From Iris pallida (taxonomy: Eukaryota > Streptophyta > Magnoliopsida > Asparagales > Iridaceae), in assembly GCA_029216955.1 (NCBI GenBank), contig JANAVB010044017.1, positions 5,073,734 through 5,137,733 of the forward strand: a DNA stretch of 64,000 nt. The letters are read 5' to 3'. Position 1 is the stretch's first letter. Each line of letters begins with the position of its first letter. The notes beneath the pieces are model-generated. The model saw nothing but the letters and a program-made list of their open reading frames with translations. It ran no database searches and was not told where the DNA came from. The translations under genes and the position numbers were made by a program. Positions 22,412 to 35,276 of the stretch are shown here, piece by piece.

Positions 22412-25400
22412 TGTCACGCCCCAGTTCCAAATAATCGGATTGGGAACACGTGGCATGCCAGCTGTACAATCTAGCATAGCTAAACCCAGTTTGATGGACT
22501 ATGATTCGATTGTAGTACGCTGAAGTATAACTAATAAGTAACATCACAGGCAGGTAAACTAGTCTCATCCATGAAATAATGTAATAGATAACTGAATGGA
22601 AAATCATCAATGCCACAGAATCCAAATGTCAACTATGGCTAAAGGAGAACACAACCACTAATAAGTAAAAGAGTACATCTAGAAGGAAATGAAGTAGCAA
22701 AAGAAATAAGCAGAATACTGGAAATGGAACCCACGTCTGAAGATGTAGCTAGCCTCCAGAGGATCAAGGCTGCGGCTCCACCTCAAAGTCGTCGTCAACA
22801 AGTCCCTCTACTCCATAATCAGCCGGAAATAAGTACTCGTCGAGCTCTGGAAAAAATACCAGGTCCTCAGAGGGACATAACAAATACACAGAAAAGGATA
22901 TGCAAGAATAAACTAAGCAGTAATGTAAAAGTAACTAGTAAGAATGCCACCCAGTATTTCCCTAACCAAACAAGGACAGGAAATACAAGGAAGCAATAAG
23001 GTGTTCTAACCATCTATGTGTAAATGCACTCGAGACATCTCTAGTGGCACATGAGAGGGGGAGAAGAAGAAGAAACTGCCACCAAGCGTCCTACGGTTTG
23101 AGGAACGAGGGGCTACGAGCATCCAGCGTCCATTGGAAACAGAAATTCTCATACACAACTAGTAGACTCTCCCCACCCAATGTACTCGTACCGTATACGC
23201 GGTACAAACAATATGCAAGACGTCATAGTAAATATAGTACAACTAAACCAAACTGCTAACAGACTCAAGATCATATGTTAATGGCCAGTCAACACAGAAC
23301 CTCTGTACTCAGCTCACTCATATGTGATACGTGTCTGAGACAGTGTCAAGTTTATACTAACTCTATACAAGGTAGTCATCAATGGAGACAAGTGCACACA
23401 ATAACAATAACTGGTCAAATGTAAATACTGCATAGTAAATGTCAAGCAAGGTGTACTTGCCTGTGTCCAGCAATTGAGTATCCGGGTCCAAAATAGAGTC
23501 CGAGTCCCGCGAAGCAAATAATCCTATATAAGCATTAACTCTAATTAATTGCTAATTAACCAAATTAACAATACATTTAGTTGCTAATTAATCAATAATT
23601 AATATCAAACCATTATTACTAGCTAATCAGTACCAATAATTATGAATAATAATATACAATAATAAGTATGAAGTACTTATTATTATAATTTTTATATTCT
23701 GAAATTATTAATACAAATAATATATTTAATAATTAATTAATTACTTATAGATAATTAATTAATCAATTAAATAACACATGCCTTCACAAATTCCTAATAA
23801 TACCAACAACAATTTGTAAAAATCCATAAAAAATCATTTTTAGTCTAATAAGCTAAATAATGACAGAAATAATAGGTATATATTATTTGTAAAGAAACCA
23901 TAAATAGGATTTTCTTTACTTAATATATATCTATCTAATAACTAGATTAGTGCTAATAATTATAAATACTAGTTAATAAATAGTAAAAAGATCTAAATTG
24001 GGTTATAAAATACTTTTCCAGGAAAACCTACTGTAAATAATATTTTTAATATTATTTACCTAATTATAAGTAATTAAAAACATTTAAATACTATATATAT
24101 AAAATTACTTTTTTGGCTATTGAAATTAGAATTAAATATTAAAAATTTACTAATAAATTGTGAAAATTCATAATTCACAGAAAATAACATTTCTCCAACC
24201 GTGACTATACATTTATGAACATTACCATAATAATTTATATTTAATAAAAATTAAAACTTAGTAATGAACTAATTACATAATCAATAATATTTAACACTGA
24301 ATTAATATAAAATAAATAACAAACATAATTATTTTATTCTGAAAATTTTACAGTAAAAAGATATAAATATTATTTACAAGTCTTGTATAGAGACCATTAA
24401 TTAATTCTTAGTGAATTAATTAATAAAAAATCCGAAACAGTGAAATTAAACTGTCATTTAGATACAATAATCCACAGTTTAAAATATAATTAAAATATCT
24501 AAACTATTTATTAAATCCTGAAAATTTAACAGTAATTATATTACATAATTACCTACAAATTATGTATAGATCATAACAAGTAATTCCTAATGAATTAAAT
24601 TCTAAAAATCAAAAACAGAATATATAATACTGTGGAATTTACACAAAAAACTGCATTAATGCCACCAGTTAAATGCTTAATAATTACGAATAAATTATAT
24701 AAAAATCCGTCATAATTAATATAGAATCTACACTAATGATCCTAATCATTAGGCTAATAATTTAGATCGTAATTAGCATCAATTAACCATTAATTAAATC
24801 ATTACACAGCCATATAATTACACAAATAATTCAACAATGAATAACCTAATTGTTGCAAACAAAACACACGTGCCAGAGGGCACGTGGGCGGTCAGGGCAG
24901 TACCTCGCCACGCCGCAGGGGGGTGGCTCGCCGACGAGGGGGGTCGCGCCGACGAGGAGGGTCGCCGGATCGGGGCTGGTCGGCTGCAGCGAGCGCGGGA
25001 GGGCCGGCTGCACGCGCGGAAGGCCGGGGCGCACGCTTCCGTCGCCCGATGGTGGGGCTTAGTCCGAAGGGGGGGGGGGTCGGGATTGGAGAGAGAGAGG
25101 GATAGGGTGGCGGTGAGGATGGGAAGAGGTGGAGGCTTGTGGAGGAAATTATTAGGGTTATGTTTGAGAGAAGTTGCTTAGATATATATGCATGGATGAG
25201 ATCCAAAGGCTTAGGAATTCTTAATGGGTTGGGCCTAGGTTAGGGTTAGTTAGTTTGCCCATGGGCTGAGCTAAGGTTGGGTTTGGAATAAATGGAATAG
25301 ATTTGGGTTTTGCTCAAGTTGTAATGCCATAACTAAAAAGTATAGATATAATACATATACTCCAATAATAAAAACTGATGAATAGTAATACTTTATATAT

Positions 25401-25673
25401 ATAAGTATATATATATATAGATAATCTAGAAAAAATTTAAATGAGTCTAAGGTTAGAGTTAACCTAAGTTTAGTCTTAGGGTTAAGGGTGAGGGTTATAT
25501 AATACAATGCACACACAAACTGCATAAATATACATATATAACATATTTTTCTAAACTATATATATTCAATTTAACATTTAGGGTAAAAGCATTTTATTTA
25601 ACGAATAACAAAATTTTGTAACAAAATATAAATAATAATAAATAAAAAATAAAATATTTTGAGGGGTTTTACA
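22412..25673 (-). repeat. 3' LTR of element D
   Basis: 3262 bp, TGTCACGCCCC to GGGGTTTTACA on the plus strand. Most of it is very AT-rich (about 23520-24850). A sharp GC- and CpG-rich patch (24866-25088) lies 585-810 bp from the LTR start on the element strand. A G run there differs in length from the other LTR (near 25068 versus 41680). Short ORFs in both copies are not genes. Confidence 0.95.
24866..25088. repeat. CpG-rich patch in the 3' LTR of D
   Basis: About 220 bp of high GC with repeated GGGGTCGC, GACGAGG and GCCGG words inside an AT-rich LTR. It begins with CACGTGCC and GGCACGTG, two G-box-like CACGTG words as an inverted pair. It lies in the probable transcribed leader, 100-300 bp beyond a TATATAT word near 25179-25189. 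Confidence 0.8.
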
Positions 25674-25686
25674 TTCTCCCCAACTT
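25674..25686 (-). promoter_or_regulatory. Polypurine tract of element D
   Basis: AAGTTGGGGAGAA on the minus strand, directly before the LTR start TGTAAAACCCC. This is the usual form for Del/Tekay elements. Confidence 0.85.
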
Positions 25687-25808
25687 ATTAAAATTTCGTC
25701 CTCGAAATTAAAACAAGCTGGAATAAAAGAATCACACAATCATAATTCTAATTCTAGGCAATTTTACAACTAAGTTAAGCAAAATCTAGAGAGTGAATAT
25801 TAACAGAA

Positions 25809-26440
25809 TTAAGTCATACCAGACGCCTCATGTAGGTATGGAAAACGCTCCAGAATAGAATCTTCCCGCTCCCAAGTCGATTCGCCTGGAGAATGGTGTT
25901 TCCACGCAACTCGGACTAGTCGAATGGTCTTCCCCTTCAACACTTTCTCTCTGCGGTCTAGGATCTCCACAGGCTGCTCCTCGTAGGACAAAGTCGGTCC
26001 CACGGTGATCTCTGAATGATCAAGTACGTGGTTAGGGTCTGCCACATACTTCCTCAACTGGGAGACATGAAATACATCATGGACGCCTTCCAATGACTGC
26101 GGCAGTGCCAATCTGTATGCAACCTCGCCAACCTTCTCCAACACATCGAATGGTCCGATGTACCTTGGGCTGAGCTTTCCTCTGACTCCAAATCTGATTA
26201 TACCTCTAGTCGGGGAGATTCTCAAGAACACATGATCTCCTTCCTTGAACTCAAGAGGTCGCCTATGAGTGTCTGCCCACTGTTTCTGCCGGTCCTGTGC
26301 TGCTCGTAGATGTCCCTGAATCTTCTTGACTGTATCTACTGTACGAGTCACCAACTCTCGTCCCAATATCTGTCTCTCGCCTACATCACCCCAACATGCT
26401 GGCGATCGACACTTCCTTCCGTACAATGCTTCAAAAGGGC
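25809..26440 (-). pseudogene. Integrase C-terminus and chromodomain of element D (after frameshift)
   Basis: The frame continues the integrase of 26381-28837 after a 1-bp loss near 26438. It reads [18 protein letters not shown], then the GPF-type DNA-binding region (FGVRGKLSPRYIGPFDVL), EGVHDVFHVSQLRKYV, and a C-terminal chromodomain (VEILDRREKVLKGK, IRLVRVAWKHHSPGES, TWERED). The chromodomain recognises modified histone tails and targets integration in this lineage. The ORF ends at 25809, 123 bp before the polypurine tract. Confidence 0.92.
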
Positions 26441-28837
26441 CATCTGGATACTTGCCTGGTAGCTATTATTGTAAGAAAATTCTACCAAGTGCAAGTGATC
26501 CTCCCAGGATCCTCCAAAATCCAACATACAAGCTCTCAACATATCCTCCAACATCTGAATGGTACGCTCTGACTGCCCGTCTGTCTGAGGGTGATAAGCT
26601 GTGCTAAACTTCAGTCTTGTGCCCAGACTTTTCTGCATGCTCTTCCAGAAGTGCGATGTGAATCTCATATCTCGATCGGAGACTATACTGACTGGTACTC
26701 CATGTAATTGCACTATCTCCTTCATATATAAGTCTGCCAATACCTCTGTAGATTGCCCCACTCGGAATGGTATGAAATGAGCAGACTTCGATAATCTGTC
26801 CACAATCACCCAAACTGCATCTCGTCCAGCTGGGCTCCTCGGAAATCCCGTAACGAAATCCATAGTGATGTGCTCCAACTTCCACTCAGGTATCGGAAGC
26901 GGTTGCAACAATCCTGCGGACCTCTGATGCTCAGCCTTGACTTGCTGACACACCAAGCACTTTGCTACAAATCGTGCTATCTCATGCTTCATTCCATGCC
27001 ACCAGTAGTGCTGTCTCAGGTCCCTGTACATCTTCGTACCTCCTGGATGAATAGAATAAATCGAGCTATGAGCCTCTGTCATCAGCTCCTGCCTGATCTC
27101 TCCATTAGGAACATAGAGACGGTCTCCACACCTCAAGGTCCCATCTTCGTGAATCCTCAATCCAGTCTGCAGTCCTTGCTCTGTCCCCTGTCGAAGCCTC
27201 TGATATCTGGCATCTGTCGGTAAGGTCGCCTTGATCCGCTCTACTAATGAAGACTGAACCTGAATATTCATCATCTGTGCAACTCCTCCAGGCCTAACAA
27301 CTTCAATGCCCATCTTTTCCAAGTCATAAAGCAACTCCTTTTGTGATGTCAAGAAGTGTGCCATAGGCCTCCGGCTCAATGCATCTGCTACTGAATTAGC
27401 CTTCCCTGGATGGTACTGTAACTCGATATCAAAATCTGCCATCAACTCAAGCCAACGCCTCTGCCTCAAATTTAAATCCTTCTGAGTATAGACATACTTG
27501 AGGCTCTTATGATCTGTATATACCTCCACTGTTTCTCCATACAAATAATGCCTCCAAAGCTTCAAGGCAAATATCACCGCCGCAAGCTCTAAGTCGTGCG
27601 TGGGGTAATTCTTCTCATGGGTCCTCAACTGCCGAGAACCATATGCAACTACCTTTCCATGCTGTATCAATACGCATCCTAATCCCTTCCCGGATGCATC
27701 ACTATAGATGACAAAACCTCCTGATCCCGATGGAATGGTCAAAACTGGTGCAGTAGTAAGGCGCTTCTTCAAATCATCAAAGGCAGCTTGGCACTCTTCC
27801 GTCCACTCAAACTTCTGATCCTTGCGAGTCAACTTTGTCATGGGCTCCGCAATTCTTGCAAAATTCTCTATGAACCTCCGGTAATATCCGGCAAGCCCTA
27901 GAAAACTTTGTACCTCTGAAACATCGGTTGGAGTTGGCCACGACTCCACTGCTGATATCTTCGTCGGATCCACTTCTATGCCTTTTCCTGAGATAACATG
28001 TCCAAGAAATGAAACATGATCTAGCAGAAATTCACACTTACTCAGCTTTGCATATAACTTCTGATGCCTCAAGACCTCCAGCACCTTCCTCAAGTGATCC
28101 TCATGCTCTTCATGGTTCTTTGAATACACCAAAATGTCGTCGATAAATACTACGACAAATTTATCAAGATATTCATGGAATACTCTGTTCATTAAATTCA
28201 TGAACACAGCCGGTGCATTTGTCAAACCAAAGGGCATTACTAAGAACTCGTAATGACCATACCGAGTCCTGAATGCCGTCTTCTGGATGTCTTCTCTCCG
28301 AACCTTCACTTGATGGTATCCCGATCTCAGATCAATCTTCGAGAATACCTGGGCTCCTGTCAGCTGGTCAAATAGATCATCAATTCTGGGCAGGGGATAC
28401 TTGTTCTTGATCGTCACAGCATTAAGAGCCCTATAATCAATGCACATGCGAACTGTTCCATCTTTCTTTGGCACAAACAAGACCGGGGCTCCCCATGGTG
28501 ATGCACTTGGTCTGATAAACCCCTTGTCTTGCAACTCCTGCAACTGCACCTTCATTTCATCCAGCTCCTTCTTTGCCAGTCGATAAACATTCGAAGAGAT
28601 TGGTGCCGCTCCTGGTATGAGCTCAATGGTGAACTCAACCTCTCTGTCGGGTGGTAGACCCGGTAGATCATCGGGAAAGACATCAGAAAACTCATCAATG
28701 ATCGGTGGCGGGGCAACCTCCATCGCCATGCAAGCTCCATGATACTGAGATACTCCCTTCTCAATGCTTCCTCTCTGAAATTCAAACTCCGACTGGCCTG
28801 GCGGTCTAAATATAGCACAACCCCTGTGGCAGTCCAA
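26381..28837 (-). pseudogene. Pol of element D: reverse transcriptase, RNase H, integrase
   Basis: An 818-residue open frame. RT spans about residues 80-260, with catalytic FIDDILVYS at 231-239. RNase H spans about 375-490 ([10 protein letters not shown] at 378, TDHKSLK near 441, ADALSRR near 484). The integrase zinc finger is H591/H597 region to CLVC near 627-630. The integrase core has Asp in MDFVTG (659), Asp in SDRD (about 721) and Glu in QSERT (757). The last 18 residues are out of frame because of a deletion near 26438. Upstream, one TAG at 28859-28861 replaces the Trp of the usual GMDW and separates it from the protease. Most of the enzyme is otherwise intact. Confidence 0.95.
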
Positions 28838-28858
28838 TATAGCATGATATTGACTAAG

Positions 28859-29428
28859 CTAATCCATACCCAGTACTACGTCGAAATTTGGCATAGGTAA
28901 TACCAAAAGTCGAGCTCTCATCTCTCTGCCACAAATAACTATCGAACAGGTACTACATGTACTAGTCACAGGTACTATACCCCCACCAGTAATAATTTTC
29001 CAACTCTTAGGCATAGTAGAAGTAGCTATCCTATGCACAGCTACAAATCTAGATGATATAAATGATAAGGTGGCACCAGAATCAAATAACACTGTAGCAG
29101 GCAATGAACCTACTAAAATAGTACCTGTGATAGCCTCACCTTCGGTTCCATCTTCTCCCTGAGTGAGAGCAAAAATTTGTCCTTGCTTCTTGTTTCCTGC
29201 CTGCTGCTTAGCCTTCTCAAACTGTGCTGACTGTGAAGGGAGTATAGGTCCTCTCTGCTGACCTCCTGATGCTGGTGGCTTTTGTCCTCCTGCTGGCACA
29301 ATGGCTCCCCGAACCGGGCAATCTCGAGCCTGATGCTGGCCCGATCCGCAAGCTAAGCAAGTACCTAGCATCCTTCTGCACTCTCTCTGTAAGTGTCCCT
29401 TCCTGCCACAGAAATGGCAAGTCGGAAG
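28859..29428 (-). pseudogene. Gag zinc knuckles and protease of element D
   Basis: From 29428 leftward the frame reads CHFCGRKGHLQREC (CCHC knuckle), then a second, CLACGSGQHQARDC, near 29360-29319. The retropepsin active site VLFDSGATLSF lies near 29092-29060 (Asp at residue 97 of the ORF from 29371). FDVVLGMD then runs into a TAG at 28859. The gag frame is cut at 29428 by element E; its other part starts at 37754. Two knuckles in tandem are shared with element A. Confidence 0.92.
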
Positions 29429-30011
29429 TGTAGGAACCCTAGAGGGAGGGTGAATAGGGTCAAGCTAACTAATCAAGCACTTAGCACAAGCTAATTGGCA
29501 ATTTAAAAATATAAGTGCAAGAGAAGAAGCAAACACAATACCGACACCCGATATATCCTGGTATCCTCCTAAAAGGCAGTCCAGTCCCGGAACTCTCTCC
29601 GGCTTTAATCCACTATTTGAGCAAATAGTTACACACGAGTTTGGATCCGAAGAACTCGCCAACTTCTTACACAAGAGCTTTAATCCGAAGGGCTCTCCGA
29701 CTTCAACCGAGAGTTTGGATACGAAGACTCCCCAACTTTAACCGAGAGTTTGGATACGAAGACTCTCCAACTTCAACCTTTCACAATAGGTTTTGATCTC
29801 CTTATACAATAGGATGAAGATCTCACTTTTCAACTCAATAACTCTAACACAATTTGTGGATGGCAAATGAAAGCTTTGTAGAGTTGTTTGTGGATAGGCT
29901 TTGGTGGTTTAGAAATTTTTAGGCTCAAAGCATCAACCTTGAATGAAGGGGTTCAAGGCTATTTATAACCAAAGCATTGAAAAGAGCTCAAGGCAACTTT
30001 TCAGTCCACGA

Positions 30012-30260
30012 ACCGGCATACCGCCAGTATGATCCGGCATACCGGCGATATACCGGTCTGGGATTGCAACGGCTAGAAATATAGCCGTTAGGATCATTAA
30101 TGGCTGGAAATTCGACCATTGAAATTTTAACGTTTCGGAAGCGGTATACCGTCGGTATGGACCGGTATGCCATCGGTATGCCGGTTTTGTAAACAGAAAC
30201 TTTCTGTGAACAAAAACCGGTATACCGTCGGTATACACCGGTATACCGTCGGTATGCCGT
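30012..30260. repeat. CGGTATACCG / TCGGTATG motif field (3' LTR of E)
   Basis: Words such as CCGGTATACCGTCGGTATG, CCGGCATACC and CCGGTATGCC recur about a dozen times. GGTATACC is its own reverse complement. The field lies about 45-300 bp upstream of the TATA box on the element strand, in the proximal promoter. This copy has about 32 bp more array than the 5' LTR. Confidence 0.88.
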
Positions 30261-30503
30261 TTTCCACCAAAAATGATCCTGGGCTTATTTCTGCCCTAGC
30301 TTTCGATTTTGCCATCCATTTCTTGTGTTTACAATAATTCCTAAGACTCATTACAGACTCCAGATAAACTTAGACAGGTGCAGGCTTCTTCAGAGTCTTG
30401 AAATGATGATGGCATGGCTTGGCTTCTTCCTTTGATAGGTGCTGGCTTTTCTCTTGGCGGCAGCTGTCCAAAGATATCCAGTTTGTGAAAACTGAATACC
30501 TTT

Positions 30504-30576
30504 CGGGGGCTTCGCTCCCGAACCCCCGACGAGGGGCGCTGTCCCCTCGACCCCCGTCCGCTGACCGGGCAGCGGA
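30504..30576. repeat. Three consecutive GC-rich hairpins in LTR E
   Basis: CGGG-GGCTTCGCT-CCCG at 30504-30520, GAGGGG-CGCTGT-CCCCTC at 30531-30548, and TCCGCT-GACCGGGC-AGCGGA at 30557-30576, the last two with perfect 6-bp arms. They are conserved in the 5' LTR at about 37189-37262. They stand out from the AT-rich surroundings. Confidence 0.75.
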
Positions 30577-31068
30577 ACCCCCGGTGCGTGGCTCCGAAGA
30601 TGTCGTCGGGTGGTTCAGAGAAATCTTGTAGGATCCGTCGTCTTTGGTCCACCATGATTTCTTCATTGCATATGTCCACATTGATCTTGCTTATTGCTTT
30701 TCTGCATGTACATGTTAGACGAACAAAGCAATATACATAGTAGCAAGTGTGATAAGTTTAATGCACATTAGGACAATGCTGAGTTTAAGTATAAGTGCTA
30801 AGGTGATAGCATAAATGTTAGTGATATCATAATGATTAAACTTAATTGAATAACCATAATCAAAAACATAGTTTTGATTTTGATAACTCGATTAACATTT
30901 AAGATAGAAAGCTCATATCACTAATATGTAAACCAATAGGCATATATCTCCAAAGATATAAGTATAAGTAGAAATGCTATAGTGATAGTATAAAGATTAG
31001 TGATAATGAAATGTTAAACTAAACATATTAACCATATTCAAAAACATGATACAATCATTGGGCCAACA

Positions 31069-31082
31069 ATCTCCCCCTTTTT
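31069..31082 (-). promoter_or_regulatory. Main polypurine tract of element E
   Basis: AAAAAGGGGGAGAT on the minus strand, next to the LTR start TGTTGG. Further G-rich copies lie inside the element at about 31213-31223, 31241-31247, 31921-31930, 32269-32277 and 32359-32367 (minus strand GGGGGAG or AAGGGGGA). Confidence 0.88.
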
Positions 31083-34000
31083 GATTATGGCAAATCGGTT
31101 AAGTTTAGTATTGACACAATAGATGCATGTATCACTAATATACAAAAGATATAAGCAATATCACTAAAAGCATACTACTTAGATTACTTATAATAGCATA
31201 CTTAAACTTACTTCTCCCCCTTTGACATTATCAAAAATAGGCTCCCCCGTACTAAGAGATAAAAATGAAATCAATCTCAAGCATAGAAATCAGAGCATGG
31301 GAAAGTCATAGACAATCATGATCAAGATATACTAATTGAGGAACAATAGGAGAAGTGTGTAAAGACAAGTATATAAAACTACATACCAAATGTAGAGTAC
31401 TAAATAGAAAATTGCTTGTCAAAATACAATATGGTTGGTAAAACTAAAAGAATTTGAAAAACAAGAAAGAAGTAGTTTACCAACTTGAAATCCAAAGAAT
31501 AAATCCAAAACACAATAGGATATAAAATATTGCTCTAGTTTTGGAAGAGTACTATAAAATAAAGGATTTCAAACAAAAGCCATGAGGAATAGATAATTGC
31601 AACTAATAGATACCAATTGAGATATGAAATTAAATAAACTTGATACCAATTGAAAAGATGTAAACTTGAAACATTGATCAAAGAAACCATTAATAATCAT
31701 AATTATCCACAAATAAATAGTGGAACAAAATAAAAGAATGATCAATGTAAAATATTGCAATTGATATAAAATAATCTCATTATTTGCAAAATCTATATGC
31801 TTATCCAAGTTCATGCATTTGAACTCAATTACCTTATCATGCTATATGAATACCCTTTAGATAAACATGAAGGTAAAGGAAAAAAAAATACTTGAGAAAG
31901 AAAAATTCAGTCGACTTGAATGCTCCCCCTCAAAGTACTACCAAAGATGATAAAAATCATGAATTTTGGATAAGTCCTCAACAAGGAAAGCCAAATCAAT
32001 TAAGCATGAAAGAAAAGCCAAATTAACGAAAGCATAATATTCATCAAGATAAGATCTGAAAGTTAATATTAGCAAGATGACATATTTAACCCATATGAAA
32101 GAGAGAGATAAGATAATAAGGACAATCACATACACTCTCATAAACCCTTCAAAATAAAAATATCATGACCTCAATCAATAAGATATAAAAATAAAGAAAA
32201 TATGGGTCAATGATGGACTAGGTATACGACATATTAAAGGGTATAAGTAAATAGGACCAATTAATTTGCTCCCCCTCAAAATATGCGTATCTAGTTCCAA
32301 AGCACTTATAGCATAAAATAGATAACTACAAGATCTAGGGGTAAATCAACTATGGATTTTTCCCCCTTGTTCAATGCATATAAGGCTATAACATCGTCAT
32401 AAGACGAATAATATTATCTTTAGTGAAGAAGAGATATCCAATTAATAGCCACTAAAGATGAACGATCAAAAGAATATTCTAATTAAGCACATTTAATCAA
32501 AAGTTAACATACATTTATCTATATAGAAGGATCTCATATTTAAATATAATAGATCAATGTATGTTATCCTTCGAAAAAAAATCTTCATGAAAAAGAATAA
32601 AGTCAATTAAGAACAATCATGATGATATACAGAATATAGCTCAAAAATAAAATAGAAATGTAAACTCAAATATCATGTCCATGATTATCTAATTAAGAAA
32701 GAATCAACCAATTTATTACTTTACATGGACTAGGTATGTTGCACCATATATGTACCCATCAACGGGTAAAAGTACAAACCTTGCTAATGGTAAATAATAA
32801 ACTATAAAGTTCAAATAGCAAAGGCCCATATGTGGCAATCCATGAGTAGTCGAAGTAGAGTAGTAAATTAACTTGACATTTACAAAAGATAATATAGGAC
32901 TACTCAATCATTATGATCATTCATAAAGAAAGCAAATGAATAAATATGATCAAATGAATCTCATCAAGAGAAAATATAAAAATCTATATTAATAATAAAA
33001 TCTCATAGATCAATGAAAAATATGGAAAAGAGTCAATATCAAAATGATCACAAACATAATCAAGAAGAGATGTAAATGATAATACGATAAAATCATGACT
33101 CAAAAGTGAGAGAAATTTAAGAGATACATGCTAATGACTAATAAGGAAGGAGACTTAAAGAAAGGAATGACAAACCTCCAAGTGAAACAAGATCTAATCA
33201 AGAATTTGTAAAACAGTTTTAGAGAATAAACATATGTATCTAAAATAGGATACAAATTACACTTAGAAGTAATCAAAGATCTTGTTTATGTTAAACTAGC
33301 ATATCATATATAGATTGAAGTATAGGAATATAGCTAGATGTGTGAAAGTGAGCCAAAATTATATAGCTTAATAATATATCACAAATAAGCAAACTATATA
33401 ATCCAAATAAGATTAATGAGAGAAGCCATTAACAAGATAAATGTGCTCATTAATTCTTAAGTCTCTAACACAAAAAAAAATACTTGCTTAAGCATAGAGT
33501 TCACAATTAAGGGAATACATTTTGAATGATCAAAATGATTTAGAGACTCTTTACTAAGCAAGGATAAGAGCATAAGATGATAAATAAATGAATTAGACTC
33601 TTATCAAGTAAAAGACAAAAGAGATGTTCAAGAAAACACAATAAAATAAATCTCTTTGCCAAGTATTGAGATTAACCCAAGATAATGAAATGATAGATCA
33701 ATCTAGAGAATGCAAAATACTATAGCCACATTAAAATAAGTGTATTCTCTAGAAGTAGAAAAATCTCAACACAAAAGCTCAAACCATAGTAGCTAAATTC
33801 ATGAGAAATGTGATGTAACAATTACAAGTATTCTCATGTGCTACAAAAATATCATTGGGCAACAATAATTCAAAAGGAAGCATAACCCAAGGAATGAGCA
33901 AAGAAAGATCATTAAGATCAAGAAAGCTAAATGCTAAGGATAGTAAAATTCATTTTCAAAAACTTTCATAGTGCACAATAGAAATATATAGATGATATAG

Positions 34001-35276
34001 ATTTGAAAATATGCACTAAAAATGGAGGTTAATTATAAAAACAAGACAAAACACAAAACCTTGTGATTCTTAAAAGAACTTCCATAAATAGTCAAGTGCA
34101 ATACATAAACAAATATTTTCTCTCACCATCCCAACTTAAAGATATAAAACAAATAAATATCAAAAGCTAGGAATCATTTATATATATGAAACTATATATA
34201 TATCACGAATAGGCATACACGAAAAGATCAAAAATCAATTAAGAGCATGTATCCCTAAAGTCAACCAAAAAGCTAAAAAGACATCATTAAAAGAAAGCTT
34301 TAAGGAAGAAGCATATTGATTCAAAAAGAGATACACAAATTTGATCAAAAGAATCAATAGCTAGAGTATGAGTTAAGTACGAGTCTAGAAGTAACAAGTA
34401 TGAATAAATACTCTTCAAGTTAATATAAAACTTTAGCTTAACTCATATGCCTACATAAAGGTATTTATACAAAAATAGATATCAATATAAGAGATACATG
34501 AACTATAAGTAAATGAAAATTTTAATGAATATAGTCATGTATCCTTAATGAATATTTGAGAAATCATCACAAATTCAAAAGCATGTATAAATAAGCTATA
34601 TTAGGCAAAGACATAATTGATTCTCAAGAAGATAATCAAGATAAAGTATGAGAATCAATAATGAATATATTATGTAAGCACGAGATTAAAAAAAAAGTAT
34701 AAGTATATACTTGTCATGTAATAAGAAGCTTGTGCTAAACACATATATTCACAAATACCGATTAAAGTAAATAATACATATTAAGGAGAAATCGGTAAGA
34801 AGTAACTATTTCAAAAACTTTAAAGACGGAGAGTTAAAATCATATTAACTCAAATAAAAAACAAGCTCCTATGGACTAGAGTGATATACATGCTTCATAA
34901 TATAGAGATTAAGAATAACAAGCATGCATAAATCAAATGTGTCACACTTAATAGAAAATGAGTGATAAACTACATAGTGCGAACTAATCATTTAAGTTGA
35001 GTAACTAGTCATGCTAGATAAAAGAATTAATAAGAAAATTAACTAAGCATGCTAGTATTTTATCTCACATTGATTTATATAGAAGGCAACTGAAGGATAT
35101 CAATGTGAGCTAGTAGCAAGACATCAAGAGAAACATGCTAGATTCTATAAATATAAACAATTTAAAGAGAAACGATTAGCATGTTACCAAAGTGGCTCTA
35201 GAGGCCACACTTGTGTTGGTGCAATTGCTTAGAAGATGACCTTTGAGCTTTGCAACCACCAACACGCTCCTCGGTG
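31083..35276. other. Non-coding interior of element E (4.2 kb, AT-rich)
   Basis: No recognisable protein in any frame. Small ORFs such as 31569-31814 and 31938-32141 are low-complexity and AT-driven. This is where pol should be. It contains extra polypurine words near the 3' LTR. Some of it may be the long non-coding region that Sireviruses carry between pol and the 3' LTR. Confidence 0.75.

Larger units (their letters stand above)
29429..31068 (-). repeat. 3' LTR of element E
   Basis: 1640 bp. It contains the CGGTATACCG field (30012-30260), a TATA box (TATAAATAG, minus, 29959-29967) and a cluster of GC hairpins (30504-30576). Compared with 36146-37753 I counted about 31 substitutions, nearly all transitions, plus two length changes confined to the motif field. 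Confidence 0.95.

Noticed and set aside
22724..23517. ORFs shared by two places (22724-22999, 23044-23259, 23314-23517 and 39334-40127)
   Set aside because: They are paired only because they lie in the two LTRs of element D. Products are low-complexity and unrecognisable.
24837..25206. Overlapping ORFs on both strands in the GC patch (again at 41428-41814)
   Set aside because: Open frames appear in several frames and on both strands because the patch is GC-rich. The region is inside a duplicated LTR and no domain is seen.
30341..30681. Twin overlapping 103 and 112-codon ORFs, again at 37026-37366
   Set aside because: They read through the GC hairpins of LTR E and exist in both LTRs in conflicting frames. 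There are no known domains.
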